DNA of 64,000 nt from contig NZ_JADBEE010000002.1 of the NCBI RefSeq assembly GCF_014874065.1, positions 248,001 to 312,000 on the forward strand, in the 5' to 3' direction. A model generated the notes under the pieces. The model worked only from the letters and a program-made list of their open reading frames with translations. It had not been told where the DNA came from and made no database searches. The position numbers and the translations under genes are program-made. This DNA is from Nesterenkonia halotolerans. GTDB lineage: Bacteria; Actinomycetota; Actinomycetes; Actinomycetales; Micrococcaceae. Positions 49,524-59,600 of the stretch are shown here, piece after piece; within the stretch, counting starts at the first letter, position 1, and every line of letters begins with the position of its first letter.

Positions 49524-50348
49524 TCAGCGGCGCAAGCCGCCCTGCCAGAGCGCGTCGAACGGGGTGTTCCCGGCCACGCGCTGGTGGATGCCCGCGGTGA
49601 CGAAGGCCTTGGCGTGACGCGCGGCCTCACGTGGCGAGGAGCCCTTGGCGAGCTCGGCTGTGACGGCGGCGGCCAATGAGCAGCCGGCACCGGAGACGGC
49701 GTGCTCGCCGATCTTCGGTGCGGTGAGCACCTCCATGCCCTCGGCATCGACGAAGACATCGACGGCGTCTGCTCCTGCCAGACGGATCCCGCCCTTGGCG
49801 AGCACGGCGGCCCCGGAGATGCGATGGATCTCTGCGGCCGCCGCCTGGAGGTCCTCCAGCGACTCGACCTTCATGCCGGAGAGCTGCTCGGTCTCGAAGT
49901 GATTCGGCGTCACGAAAGTCGCCAGCGGAAGCAGCTCCGCCTTCAGCGCATTGTCGGTGTCCTGGGCGTGACCGGGCTCCTGACCCTTGCAGATCAACAC
50001 GGGGTCCAGCACCAGGTGCTTCGGCTTTCGAGCTGAGACCGCGGAGGCCACGGTGGAGATGGTGGCGGGCGAGCCCATCATCCCGAGTTTGACCGCGTCC
50101 AGTGACTCGGGCCCGTAGTTTCCAAAGATGGCCTCGAGCTGGTCATTGATCACCTGGGTCTCCACGGGAACGAACCGGTGGTTCCAGTTGTCCTCGGGAT
50201 TGAAGGACACGATGCAGGTCAGCGCCACCATTCCGAAGGTTCCCAGCTCCTGGAAGGTCTTCAGATCGGCCTGAGCTCCGGCGCCGCCGGTGGCCTCGGA
50301 GCCTGCAATGGTCAGAGTCATTGCCGGATGTGCAGTGGTCTCAGTCAT
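49524..50348 (-). CDS. pdxK: Pyridoxal/pyridoxamine kinase of the PdxK/ThiD family
   Basis: A 274-residue ribokinase-fold kinase. LTIAGSEATGGAGAQADLKTFQELGTFGMVALT and NWNHRFVPVETQVINDQLEAIF closely follow the Bacillus pyridoxine kinase, a ThiD paralogue. LDPVLICKG and the anion-hole/catalytic GAGCSLAAAVTAELAKG with its Cys are present. It phosphorylates B6 vitamers; hydroxymethylpyrimidine activity cannot be excluded. ATG 50348 overlaps the stop of the upstream membrane gene by 8 bp. Converges on the response regulator. Confidence 0.9.
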   Translation of the reverse strand: MTETTAHPAMTLTIAGSEATGGAGAQADLKTFQELGTFGMVALTCIVSFNPEDNWNHRFVPVETQVINDQLEAIFGNYGPESLDAVKLGMMGSPATISTVASAVSARKPKHLVLDPVLICKGQEPGHAQDTDNALKAELLPLATFVTPNHFETEQLSGMKVESLEDLQAAAAEIHRISGAAVLAKGGIRLAGADAVDVFVDAEGMEVLTAPKIGEHAVSGAGCSLAAAVTAELAKGSSPREAARHAKAFVTAGIHQRVAGNTPFDALWQGGLRR

Positions 50349-50883
50349 GCTCAGGGTCCTTTGTCTGTGGGTCCTTGGTGGTCTGTGATGCATCGAGCCC
50401 GGGCGTCGTGGCTTCCCGCTCGGGGTCATCCACCCGGGTCAGGGGCTGAGCCATCCAGCGGCCGAGCCCCAGCAGGATGCCGGCGGGAAAGCCGATGAGT
50501 GGGATGAGCATGGGCACCAGTCCGCCCGCGCCCACGACGAGCACGACAGGGCCATAGAGCAGACCCACGAGGACGTAGCCCAGGATGTGCACCGTGGGGC
50601 GCGGCTGATGTCGGAAGAGCCAGGTGACCAGCAGTGTCCCCGGGATGCCGACGACGACGGCGGCAGCGCCGATCAGCGGGATCAGTGGCGCGAGGAATCC
50701 CTCGCCGTCGAGTCCCGGCATGAGACTCAGCGCGAGGAGCAGACCTCCCATCACCGCAGTGGGGATCAGCCAGGAGACTATCCACCCAGCGAAGCCCAGC
50801 CGAAGGACTGGTCGGGGCTCCGTGCTGGCGCGCTGGGACGGCCGCCTGCGGCGCGTCGTCTTCTCTGGTGCGGGAGTGGTCAT
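50341..50883 (-). CDS. Hypothetical four-span membrane protein
   Basis: A 180-residue protein with a basic N-terminal tail (RRRRPSQRAS). About four spans follow (FAGWIVSWLIPTAVMGGLLLAL; PLIPLIGAAAVVVGIPGTLLVTW; ILGYVLVGLLYGPVVLVV; LVPMLIPLIGFPAGILLGL), with an acidic/Lys C-terminal tail. Unrecognised. TAGAAT (50896-50891, minus strand) lies seven bases before the ATG, a leaderless promoter. It overlaps pdxK and may be cotranscribed with it; a vitamin B6 transport role is only a guess. Confidence 0.75.
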   Translation of the reverse strand: MTTPAPEKTTRRRRPSQRASTEPRPVLRLGFAGWIVSWLIPTAVMGGLLLALSLMPGLDGEGFLAPLIPLIGAAAVVVGIPGTLLVTWLFRHQPRPTVHILGYVLVGLLYGPVVLVVGAGGLVPMLIPLIGFPAGILLGLGRWMAQPLTRVDDPEREATTPGLDASQTTKDPQTKDPEHD

Positions 50884-50915
50884 TGCCTAGATTCTACCGG
50901 CGGGGCGAGCTGGGT

Positions 50916-51455
50916 TCAGCCCGTGTGACCCAGGTGGGCGAGGGCCTGCCGGATGAGTCGTTCACGTCCGCCCAGGAACTCCGCCTGGACCTCGGGACTG
51001 AGCACCTGGTCCGGTGTCATCCAGCTGAGTTCCAGAGCGTCCTGACGGGGTGAGCACTCACCCGAGACGGGCACGATATAAGCCATCGAGACGGCATGCT
51101 GCCGGTCGTCGACGAGTCCTGTCTCCGAGGGGTAGGGGAAGTACTCGGCCACGGTGAACGGGGTGGGGGAGGGTGGAATCTGCGGCAGCACCAGGGAACC
51201 GAGGTCCTTCTCGATGTTGCGCAGCAGGGCAGCGCGAATCGTCTCGCGGTACATCACCCGTCCGGAGACCACAGTGCGGTAGAAGTGCCCCTCGGTGTCG
51301 GCCGTGTAGAGCAGGCCGAGTTCAGTGATGCAGCCCAGTGGATCCAGTCGCACCGGGATGGCTTCCACGTAGACCATGGGAAGCCGGCGGCGGGCCTCGT
51401 AGAGGTCATCCTCGTTCAACCATCCGGGGTTCGGATCAGGGGTTCGAATGCTCAT
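50916..51455 (-). CDS. DUF4916 (Nudix-like) protein
   Basis: A 179-residue protein of the actinobacterial DUF4916 family, related in fold to Nudix hydrolases. Conserved stretches: NPGWLNEDDLYEARRRLPMVYVEAIPV, VVSGRVMYRETIRAALLRNIEKDLG, PFTVAEYFPYP and DDRQHAVSMAYIVPV. The full Nudix box with its REXXEE is not evident, so hydrolase activity is doubtful. The ATG at 51455 is chosen as the start of family homology; nine more codons upstream are open. Confidence 0.85.
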   Translation of the reverse strand: MSIRTPDPNPGWLNEDDLYEARRRLPMVYVEAIPVRLDPLGCITELGLLYTADTEGHFYRTVVSGRVMYRETIRAALLRNIEKDLGSLVLPQIPPSPTPFTVAEYFPYPSETGLVDDRQHAVSMAYIVPVSGECSPRQDALELSWMTPDQVLSPEVQAEFLGGRERLIRQALAHLGHTG

Positions 51456-51498
51456 AGTTCCATCATGCACCACAACGGACACTGCCGTTTCTCCGGCG

Positions 51499-52263
51499 TC
51501 ATTCCCCGCGGTTCTCGAGGTCCACCACGAGTCGGGTGGGGTCTTCGAGCAGCTCCACTGAGAAGGGGACCTCCTGCGGCAGACCGATCAGATACTGCGA
51601 GAGGGCTTCGAAGGGGCCCTGCACGTATACCTCTTCCGGGAGGGCAGCGGTATCGCGCTCGTAGTACTGGTCCGAGGCAAGCTGATCCTCGACCTCCTCC
51701 TCGGGCAGCCATGAGGGGCCGCTGACGTAGATCTGGAGAATCGCCTCGCCTGCCATCTCGATACGGTTGCCGCGGCCCAGCTCAGCGGCTGAATCGACGT
51801 ACTCGGCGCGCCAGCTGGGCAGGCCCTCGCCGCTGAATTCAAAGACGACCCGATCGAAGCCATCGTGAACGCCGGAGCGCAGGGCGACCAGCTGCTGATC
51901 GCTCGGCCCCGAGCCATCCGGAAACCCGTCGGTCTCTTGTGGCTCAGTGGTGAACTCTCCAGTGATCGGATCTGTTCCGGGCTGCCCTGAGGTGCTGGAA
52001 GAGGGTTCGCTCTCAGTCGGGGTGGAGCTGGAGTCGGACTCTTCTTCGGGGCTGGGTTGCTCGGACTCAGTCTCGGACTCGCCCTCGGTGCCTGACGCAC
52101 CCCCCGGTTCTTCGTTCTCGGAGGCGCCGGCGGAGGCGCTCGCTGAGGAACTGGGTGAGGCGGAGGCGGTCTCCGTGGAGTCGGCCGGATCCTGGTCGGA
52201 TCCGCAGCTGGTGAGCATCAGCAGCGCGGCGGTGCTGGCGGCGATGGTCAGACGGTGCGTGAT
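51499..52263 (-). CDS. AMIN-like domain lipoprotein, apparently starting at an ATC codon
   Basis: A 254-residue lipoprotein. From ATC 52263 the product reads THRLTIAASTAALLMLTSC, a complete lipoprotein signal with the lipid Cys at 20. A very acidic Ser/Glu linker (about 25-110) follows, then a domain of about 135 residues (LRSGVHDGFDRVVFEFSGEGLPSWRAEYV...VELLEDPTRLVVDLENRG) of the AMIN-like type. GAGGAG lies five bases before the ATC, and the in-frame stop is four codons above it. The only in-frame ATG (52218) is inside the signal core, four residues before the Cys, too late to be the start. It lies 20 bp after the upstream gene. Confidence 0.75.
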   Translation of the reverse strand: MTHRLTIAASTAALLMLTSCGSDQDPADSTETASASPSSSASASAGASENEEPGGASGTEGESETESEQPSPEEESDSSSTPTESEPSSSTSGQPGTDPITGEFTTEPQETDGFPDGSGPSDQQLVALRSGVHDGFDRVVFEFSGEGLPSWRAEYVDSAAELGRGNRIEMAGEAILQIYVSGPSWLPEEEVEDQLASDQYYERDTAALPEEVYVQGPFEALSQYLIGLPQEVPFSVELLEDPTRLVVDLENRGE

Positions 52264-52283
52264 AGCAGCTCCTCAGCGTGGGA

Positions 52284-54056
52284 TCAGATGATGTCTTCGA
52301 GCGGGCGCCCCATGGCGGCGCGGCGTTCCGCGTGGTTGATCTTGTGCCTGCGTGATTCCGTGGCGAGGATGACGACGAACGCACCCATGGCGGCGCAGAG
52401 CGCCACCCACACGGAGGTGACGTCGGAGAGGATGCGAGGGAAGATCAGCCAGAACATTCCCCAGCCCATGCCGAGGGCGAGCGTGATTCTGCCGCGTTCG
52501 GTCATCGCATAGTACGAGGCCGCCCAGATGCAGATGCCCAGTCCGATCAGCGCCCAGATCACTGCCGGGAAGCCGGGAATGTGCCAGCCCATGGCGGTGA
52601 GCCAGATCGACAACGAGGACATGGCGGCCACGAGCGCCCAGCCTGCGAAGAGACCCGTGGTGGTGTCGGCGAGCCGGCGTTCCAGCGAGTTGCGCGCCGT
52701 GCGGAAGGTGAACTGACGGATGGCATCGATCAGCGCCAGTGCCGCAGCCAGTGCGGCCAACACAGCGAGGGTGAGCATCCCGGTGTGGATGGACGCTGTC
52801 CAGATGAGCATGAGCACCGAGGCGGAGCCGACCTGCCAGCCGGAACGACGCTGACGAGGCGTGGCGGTCTGGGTGGTGGTCCACTGATAGACCGCGTGGG
52901 CGAGGAGCCCGATCACGATGAACGGCCAGAGCCAGTAGAAGTTCGCCTCGGGAGAGAGCAGTGCCCGGTTCCCGGAGTACCAGCCCTCGGCGAGCTCATC
53001 CAGCCCGTTTCCGCCCAAGATGGCAGGCGCCGAGGTGAACATGCCGAACATCCAGCCCAGCGAGACCAGCGCAGCCAAGGCGCCGATGCTCACGAACACC
53101 TGTCGATAAAGGTCGGTGCGCACCGGTGCCGGGTCGGGGTCGCGCGAGGGGAGGTTGTACGGCGGAATGTAGGTGAAGAGGTCTTCCTCATCATCGGCGA
53201 ACTCCACGAACTCGCGGCCGGTGGGCCGGTAGTTCCGCGCGGTGGCAGCCTCGATGGCCGCTGCCTTCTCCAGGATCACGTCGCGCTGGCGGCGTTCATC
53301 CAGCGCCCGGCGTGGCTTGGGAAGTGTCACGGGGGCAGGCTCTTGCTCGGTCTGGGTTTCAGTGAGCGGGCCTTGGACGGCGTCGTCCTCCTCGGCAGAG
53401 GGGCTCGGGAGGCTGCTCGGATCCTCCGCGAACCGACGTTCGGGGTCCTCGAGCGGGCCTTCTACCGGGATCTGGTCGGGCTCGCTGGTGTTCCCGGGCT
53501 CCTTGGTCGCCTCGGTCGCCGTCGCAGGGGAGGCGTTCTCGGTCTCCGCTGTGGCATCGGGGCGCCGGAAGGCGTCGCCCACGCGGCGGGCAGCGGCGAA
53601 GAACTTCTCGTCAAGGTTGTCGAAGAAGCCGCTGATCCCCGACTGCTCATGACCGGTCTCGGCGGTCATCGGTCGCGCGGGAGTGGGATGGCTTGAACGG
53701 ACGACGGAAGGCGCAGGTGCGTCGTCGTCCTGATGGCCGACTTCTGGCTCGGGCTCGCGGTCCTGATCGCTGACCGTAGTGTCGGCGTCGCTGGTGTCCG
53801 TGTCGGACTCGGTGGTGTCCTTCGCAGCGGGGTCCTCTTCGAGGGCGTTCTTGTCTTCGGCGGCGGGACCGTCGGTGGGGTTCTCGTCCCGGGCGGGGGC
53901 CTCGTCGTCGGGGGTCTGCTGATCAGTGGGGGTCTCCGCAGTACCCGTCTCTGCATCGCCGTCCGCAGCGGAGGCATGGGGGGCCTCGGCTTCCTCGGCG
54001 GAGGTCTCGGAGACAGGCAGCGTCTCGATGGACTCATCCTGGGACTTTTCAGTCAA
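52284..54056 (-). CDS. Large acidic membrane protein with a C-terminal multi-span (TspO-like) part
   Basis: A 590-residue protein. Residues 1-270 are low-complexity and strongly acidic (D/E/T/A repeats), with a short amphipathic stretch near 140-165 (FDNLDEKFFAAARRVGDAFRR). Residues about 320-570 contain eight or more spans with aromatic-rich edges (ANFYWLWPFIVIGLLAHAVYQW; GWHIPGFPAVIWALIGLGICIW) reminiscent of tryptophan-rich sensory / TspO-type proteins, though I cannot confirm the family. The start is TTG 54056 behind AGGGGAAA. It is followed by the AMIN-like lipoprotein, probably coupled. Confidence 0.65.
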   Translation of the reverse strand: MTEKSQDESIETLPVSETSAEEAEAPHASAADGDAETGTAETPTDQQTPDDEAPARDENPTDGPAAEDKNALEEDPAAKDTTESDTDTSDADTTVSDQDREPEPEVGHQDDDAPAPSVVRSSHPTPARPMTAETGHEQSGISGFFDNLDEKFFAAARRVGDAFRRPDATAETENASPATATEATKEPGNTSEPDQIPVEGPLEDPERRFAEDPSSLPSPSAEEDDAVQGPLTETQTEQEPAPVTLPKPRRALDERRQRDVILEKAAAIEAATARNYRPTGREFVEFADDEEDLFTYIPPYNLPSRDPDPAPVRTDLYRQVFVSIGALAALVSLGWMFGMFTSAPAILGGNGLDELAEGWYSGNRALLSPEANFYWLWPFIVIGLLAHAVYQWTTTQTATPRQRRSGWQVGSASVLMLIWTASIHTGMLTLAVLAALAAALALIDAIRQFTFRTARNSLERRLADTTTGLFAGWALVAAMSSLSIWLTAMGWHIPGFPAVIWALIGLGICIWAASYYAMTERGRITLALGMGWGMFWLIFPRILSDVTSVWVALCAAMGAFVVILATESRRHKINHAERRAAMGRPLEDII

Positions 54057-54132
54057 GCCCGATTTCCCCTCTAGCGTCTCAGCTGGCGTATGCGTTCGAT
54101 GCGACGGACCCTGGTCCGTGCGAATCCGCTGG

Positions 54133-54786
54133 TCACGTGGTTGCCGTCTTCCGCTGCGCCCCCCGACGCGACCGGTTCCGGGTCATCACCACCGTGATTC
54201 CCAACCCCACCAGGGTACCCACAACGATGCCCGCGACCGTGCTCGCCCAGGGTGGGAGCCCGGTAGTTGTTCCCGTAATGTAACCTAATCCGACCATCCA
54301 GAGGGACCACGTGAGGGCGCCCAGCAGGGCAAGCGCGACCATGGCGCCGCCGCCGAGTCCCATCATGCCGGCGGTGGCCATCGAGGCGGCGCGGCCTCCG
54401 GGGATCCAGCGGATCAGCAGCAGTCCTGCCCAGGTGGTGGCGCCCCCGGCCCGGATCGAGATCCGCAGCAGCTTCCGATGTAGATTGCGGCCCCACTTCC
54501 AGCGGTAGAGCAGACGGATCAGTTTGTAGCGGAAGAGCAGGTACAGCCCGATGTCCCCGGCGAGGCAGCCGAGGAACGTCACCGCGAGCACCAGCAGGAC
54601 CGGGAAGATCTCGTTCGCGGCCATCGTGCCGGAGGCGATGACCATGACCTCGGAGGGGAAGGGCGGCACGATCGCGGTGAACGCCACAGCGATGGCCAAG
54701 AAGATGAAGTAGTAGAACCCCCACTCCTGGTACAGCGCCGGATCGCTGAGGTCATTGACGCCCAAGGCGATCGCGGGGTTGGTCAC
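54133..54786 (-). CDS. DedA family membrane protein
   Basis: A 217-residue DedA/VTT-domain protein. Signatures: FYYFIFLAIAVAFTAIVPPFPSEVMVIASGTMAAN (acidic residue in a re-entrant region), LGCLAGDIGLYLLFRYKLIRLL, and LLIRWIPGGRAASMATAGMMGL (the conserved Arg-Phe/Trp-x-PG-R). Family members flip undecaprenyl phosphate or phospholipids and affect envelope homeostasis. Start overlaps the pseudouridine synthase stop by 4 bp. Confidence 0.9.
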   Translation of the reverse strand: MTNPAIALGVNDLSDPALYQEWGFYYFIFLAIAVAFTAIVPPFPSEVMVIASGTMAANEIFPVLLVLAVTFLGCLAGDIGLYLLFRYKLIRLLYRWKWGRNLHRKLLRISIRAGGATTWAGLLLIRWIPGGRAASMATAGMMGLGGGAMVALALLGALTWSLWMVGLGYITGTTTGLPPWASTVAGIVVGTLVGLGITVVMTRNRSRRGAQRKTATT

Positions 54787-55802
54787 TGCGGAGACTCCTG
54801 GAGGGTTCGAGGGGAGGTGAAGCTGCGGGGCACGCCGTTGAGCGGATCAGTGAAGGACAGGGTCTTCGCCAAAAGCTGCAGCGGCTTGTCGAACTCGTCG
54901 GGGGCGTCGTCGAGGAGTTCCGGGTAGAACCGGTCATTCAGAATACCCAGTCCCAACAGCGCCATATGGATGCGCAGCTGGTGAGTCTTTCCGGTGTGCG
55001 GAATCAGCTGAAAGTGGCCCACCTGTTCCCCCGAGGGACTGGTGCCTGCTCCGAGCAGCTCCACCCTGGAGGAGGAGTTGGCCCCGGGGATGGCCTCCGT
55101 GCGGCGCTTGCCCGTCCGGGCCCTTCTGTCGTGGGGCCGGTGACCTGAGTGCTCGGGGGCATAGGACGCGAGCTGGGAGACCACGACCCCTTTGGTCTTC
55201 TCGATCCGGTTCCGCACGCTCAGCGGGAATCGCGACGCGAGGGTCTCCGCCGTCATCCCGCGAGGGACCGCGCTGACGCATTCGTAGGTCTTGTTGACCT
55301 GGCGGTTCTCGAAGAGCAGCTGGTACTTGCCCCGGGTGGAGGGCTCCTTGGAGAAGATCACCACTCCGGCAGTGCCGCGGTCCAGCCGGTGGATCGGCAC
55401 GAGATCCGGGACGCCGAGCGTATTGCGCAGCCGCACCAGCAGCGACTCCTGCACGTACCGGCCGGCGGGCGTGGTGGGAAGGAAGTGTGGCTTGTCCACC
55501 GCGACGAGGTGCTCATTCTCGTAGATGATCTCCTCGCGCACCGGCAGCGGCACCTCTTCGCTGACGGAGCGGTAGTACCAGAGGAACTCCCGCTCGCCCA
55601 AGGGGGTCGTGGTGCTGAGCGGGGCACCGTCGATGTCGACGACTTCGCCGGCGTGGAAGCGTTCGGTGATGCCTCCGTGGTCGATGTGCCCGAAGGTCTC
55701 CAGGACGTAGTCATGGATGGTGGGCCAGCGGCCGGTCAGCGGCAGGCGCAGGCGGGTGGCATTGACCCCGTTGCGCACGGGGAGAGGGGACTTCTGAGTC
55801 AC
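54783..55802 (-). CDS. RluA family pseudouridine synthase
   Basis: A 339-residue pseudouridine synthase. The active-site motif is HRLDRGTAGVVIFSK with the catalytic Asp, and later HTGKTHQLRIHMALLG binds RNA. Upstream is a degenerate S4-like N-terminal part (HIDHGGITERFHAGEVV). The C-terminal third carries a basic insertion (HRPHDRRARTGKRRT). The RNA target is not readable; such actinobacterial RluA proteins modify 23S rRNA or tRNA. GTG start at 55802. First gene of a coupled pair with DedA. Confidence 0.9.
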   Translation of the reverse strand: MTQKSPLPVRNGVNATRLRLPLTGRWPTIHDYVLETFGHIDHGGITERFHAGEVVDIDGAPLSTTTPLGEREFLWYYRSVSEEVPLPVREEIIYENEHLVAVDKPHFLPTTPAGRYVQESLLVRLRNTLGVPDLVPIHRLDRGTAGVVIFSKEPSTRGKYQLLFENRQVNKTYECVSAVPRGMTAETLASRFPLSVRNRIEKTKGVVVSQLASYAPEHSGHRPHDRRARTGKRRTEAIPGANSSSRVELLGAGTSPSGEQVGHFQLIPHTGKTHQLRIHMALLGLGILNDRFYPELLDDAPDEFDKPLQLLAKTLSFTDPLNGVPRSFTSPRTLQESPQ

Positions 55803-55837
55803 AGGTCAGGTTCGCGGAGGTTCGGCGGCATGGAGGC

Positions 55838-56569
55838 TCAGCCCCAGACCGGTGCCTCAGCGGTGGCAGTCGGCTCTGGCTGGGCGAGCGGTTGGTTGAC
55901 CTGCCAGGACATGTCGAAGCGGTCCTTGATCCAGGCGAAATTGGTCGCGAAGTCGTAGTCGCCCGGCTCCATCAGGAACTCGCCGCCGGGTGCCAGGCTG
56001 TTCACGATCTGGTTGAACTCCTCAGTGGAGTCCACCACCACGGCGATGGAGACGGACGGGGTGAAGCTGAACTGGTGCTTCACGAGACTGTCCTGGATCA
56101 TCAGCACCTGGCCGCCGATCTTCAGCTGAGCGGTGGCCACCAGCGGGACGGGGACGTCGACGACCTCGTCGGGATCATCCTCCTCGGCGAGCTGCAGGTC
56201 GGTGTGGTGCGTCTCGGGGGCCGCTGCGACTGCGTGGTGGACCTCGGAGGGCTCCTCCGCATCGACCACCGCGTCGTCGGCTTCCTCGTCGACGTTCTCG
56301 GCGGTGAGATCGTCGGCGGCGAAGTCCTCCTCGGACTCTTCGCCGAGGTCCAGCTGGACCTCCACCTCGGAGAGCTCATCCTCCTCCGCCTCGTCGAGGT
56401 CATCAGGCTCGGTCGAGTCCTCGGAAGAGGGAGTGGGGTCATAGATCTCAGTGCCCTCGGGGTGATGCACGATCTCCAGCAGCTCGGCGTCGGGGAAGAC
56501 GCTGAGGTAGTGGTCAATGGCTTCTTGGGCCTGACCCTGGAACATCAGAAACGGAATGCAAAGAGTCAT
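55838..56569 (-). CDS. PhnB-like VOC protein with a large acidic insertion
   Basis: A 243-residue vicinal-oxygen-chelate protein. The first ~40 residues (MTLCIPFLMFQGQAQEAIDHYLSVFPDAE) and the last ~95 (VSIAVVVDSTEEFNQIVNSLAPGGE...DFATNFAWIKDRFDMSWQV) form a normal 3-demethylubiquinone methyltransferase/PhnB-type fold. Between them, about residues 45-135, is a run made mostly of Asp and Glu with a few alternating Val/Ala, not found in the family. TAGGGT (56581-56576, minus) six bases before ATG 56569 implies a leaderless mRNA. Function unknown. Confidence 0.8.
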   Translation of the reverse strand: MTLCIPFLMFQGQAQEAIDHYLSVFPDAELLEIVHHPEGTEIYDPTPSSEDSTEPDDLDEAEEDELSEVEVQLDLGEESEEDFAADDLTAENVDEEADDAVVDAEEPSEVHHAVAAAPETHHTDLQLAEEDDPDEVVDVPVPLVATAQLKIGGQVLMIQDSLVKHQFSFTPSVSIAVVVDSTEEFNQIVNSLAPGGEFLMEPGDYDFATNFAWIKDRFDMSWQVNQPLAQPEPTATAEAPVWG

Positions 56570-56629
56570 GTGCTCACCCTAACGGGAAATCCTGGGTCTG
56601 GAACGTCTGTGCGCTGTTGGCGTGAGGCC

Positions 56630-59600
56630 TCACGGGGCGAATCGAAGCCCCGAGGGAGAGGAGTTGAATCCGGCGTCACGCAGCAGCTGTCCCAGCGGGT
56701 GAGTCAGGATCCGCTCCCCGTTGACGCGTTCCACCGCGATGCGCCCGGTCTTCGCTGAGCGCAGCGTCGGGACCAGGGCCCGGGCGATCAGGTCCATCAC
56801 GGCCTCGTCCTCGGTGAAGAGCAGCATGGTGCGGCCCCCGCGCTCCATGTAGAGCGCCAGGTCACCGCGGTAGAGCACGACGACGGCGCCCGCCTTGCGT
56901 CCGGGCCGGTGGGTGGAGCTCTCGAGCTCCGGCCAGTCCAGCGACGCCCCGTAGGGATTGGCGGGATCGGTGGCGGCGAGCACCACGGCCGCCTCCTGCC
57001 GCTTCCCTTCTCCGGTCTTCTCTGCTGCGTCCTCCAGCCGCTCGGCGATCCAGCGCAGCTGGTCGATGGTGGCGGAGGAGGTGAACTGGGCGGCTCCGAG
57101 CTGTTCGATGAAGTAGCCGCGGCGAATCTGACCGGAGTCTTCTGCTGCCGAGAGCACCTTGTAGACCGCCGCGAATCCGCCCTTGGAGGTGGTGCCGAGT
57201 CCGGACTGCTGTTCGGACATCACCGATCCGCGGGTGACCACGCCGTAGCGATCCAGCAGGATCTCGGCGCGGGTGTGCGCGGCGAGGGTGGGTTCGGCGG
57301 AGGTGCTGGGCACCAGCTGCCAGCGCCCACCGGCCCCGGCTCCGCTGAACCCGCCGCTGGCAGCCCCGACACGGCTTCGATGGGATTCCGCGGCCTGCCG
57401 CAGCGCCATTCTCCGGGAGGTGTGCCGGGGCCGCGCCGGAGTGGGCTGCTTCTTGTGCGCGGTGGTGCCCGTGGACATGAAGCGACGCAGCGCGCTGAAG
57501 CTGTCCGGGGTCACCCTTCCGGCCCAGAACAGTTCCCAGAGTGCGTTCTTGGTGGTCTCACGGGAGACTGTGAGGCCTGGATCCAGCTGATCGTGCAGCG
57601 GCTCGATGAACCAGGCGCCGCCCCGGGTGAGCACCTCGAGAATCGCCTCCTGGAGCGCCGTCGGGGTGAAGTCCTCGGTTCCGCCGGGCTGGTTGTTCAG
57701 CAGCACGGCGGCGTCTTCGCGCGGGTAGAAGGCCAGCCACCCGTCGTGCCCGCTCAGGGCGCCTTTGCCCACCGCGAGAAACTCTCCGGCGGCCAGCAGC
57801 TCGTCCAGCATGGCGGGCCGGTAGTCGGGAACGCGTGCGGGAAGGATGAAGGATTCCCAGGCGCTCGCCGGAGCCGCGGCCCCGGAGAGCTGCGCCAGGG
57901 ATTCGGCCAGTGCGGCCGTGCCTGAGCTTGAGGATCCCTTCCCGCGTGCGGCAGAGATGCCCTGCCACTCGAGCAGGAACTGTCCATACGCTGCTCCCGA
58001 CACCGGCTCCACCTGGGCACGCAGGGCCGCGAGGGAGCGGCGGCGGATCCGGCGCAGCATCTCGGCATCGCAGTACTCCACGGTGCCGGACCGGGCGTCG
58101 ACGGGCAGCTCACGGTCGGGGCGGAACAGGCCTTCGACCACGCGATGCTCGCGGACCAGCCGGGTCAGTGTATCGGCGACCACCGCGCGGCTGAGCCCCA
58201 GCTCGTCCGCGGCCTCCTCCACCAGGAAAGGCCCGTGCGTGCGCGCATAGCGGCCGACCAGGTCCCCGAGCGGATCTTCCACGGGGTCCAGAAAGGCGTA
58301 GGGAATGCCCACCGGGATGGGCGTGCCCAGGCCGTCCCGAAGCCGAGAGGCGTCCTCGATCGCCGCGTAGCGCTCTTCCACGTGATCGGTGCCCGTGGCG
58401 GATGTGCCCGCGAGGCCAGTGGCGCCCGGCGCGATGGAGGTGCCGGTCCGCCACATCACCTTGAATGCCCGCTGGCTGGAGACCAGCCCTTCCGCATGTT
58501 CCTTTGCCGGTTCGCCCTCTTCCAGCCGGGCGGCCAGCTGCTCCGCGGTCAAGGGGCCCAGCAGGCGGAGCAGGTCCGCGACCCCCTCCTGTCCGCGGAC
58601 GTGTCGGGAGGGGGTGAGTCGCTGCGCGTAGGCCTCGGAATCGGCGATGATCGCGGCATCGAGGAACTCGCGCAGCTCCACGCGGCCGAGCAGCTCGCCT
58701 AGCAGCGCCGGGTCTACCGAGAGCGCCGCGGCTCGGCGCTCTGCCAGCGGGGAATCCCCCTCGTAGAGGAACTGGGCGATGTAGCCGAAGAGGATGGACT
58801 GCGCGAACGGGGAGGGCTTCGGAGTGGTGGTCTCCACGATCTTCAGCTTGCGTGCCGAAATGCTGCGGAGCAGATCCAGCAGTGCGGGCATGTCGTAGAC
58901 GTCCTGCAGGACTTCGCGCATGGCCTCCATGATGACCGGGAAGTCGGGATACCCGGAGGCGACCTCCAGCAGTTGAGAGGAGCGTTGGCGCTGCTGCCAC
59001 AGCGGGGTGCGCTGGCCCGGATTCTGCTTCGGCAGCAGCAGGGCACGCGCGGCCGCCTCACGGAAGCGTCCGGAGAACAGCGCTGAAGAGCTGACCTGGG
59101 CGGTGACCAGGTCTTCGAGCTCATCCGGGTCGAACGCGAACAGCTCCGCCCCGGGAGGATCCTCATCCATCATCGGCACGCGCAGCACGATTCCGTCGTC
59201 GCTGGCCATGGCGGAGCCGTCGAGACCGAAGCGATCATGCAGCCGTTCACCGACCGCCAGCGCCCAGGGGGCGTGCACCTGAAGTCCATAGGGGGAGAGC
59301 AGCACGATCCGCCAGTCGCCGAGCTCATCACGGGTCTGCTCGACCACCAGTGTGGTGTCGCTGGGCAGGACCCCGGCGGCCTCCTGCTGCTCGGTGAAGT
59401 AGCGCAGCAGGTTCTCCTGCGCCCAGGTGTCCATGCCCAGGGAGGTGAGTCGTGCGGCGGTCTCCTCCGGGGCGCCGGCGTGGACCTCTCGGGTGAAGCG
59501 GCCCAGCGCCTGGCCGAGTTCGGCGGGGCGGCCGAATCCGTCGCCGCGCCAGAACGGCAGCGAGGCGGGCTGCCCGAAGGCGGGGGAGACCAGCACCCGG

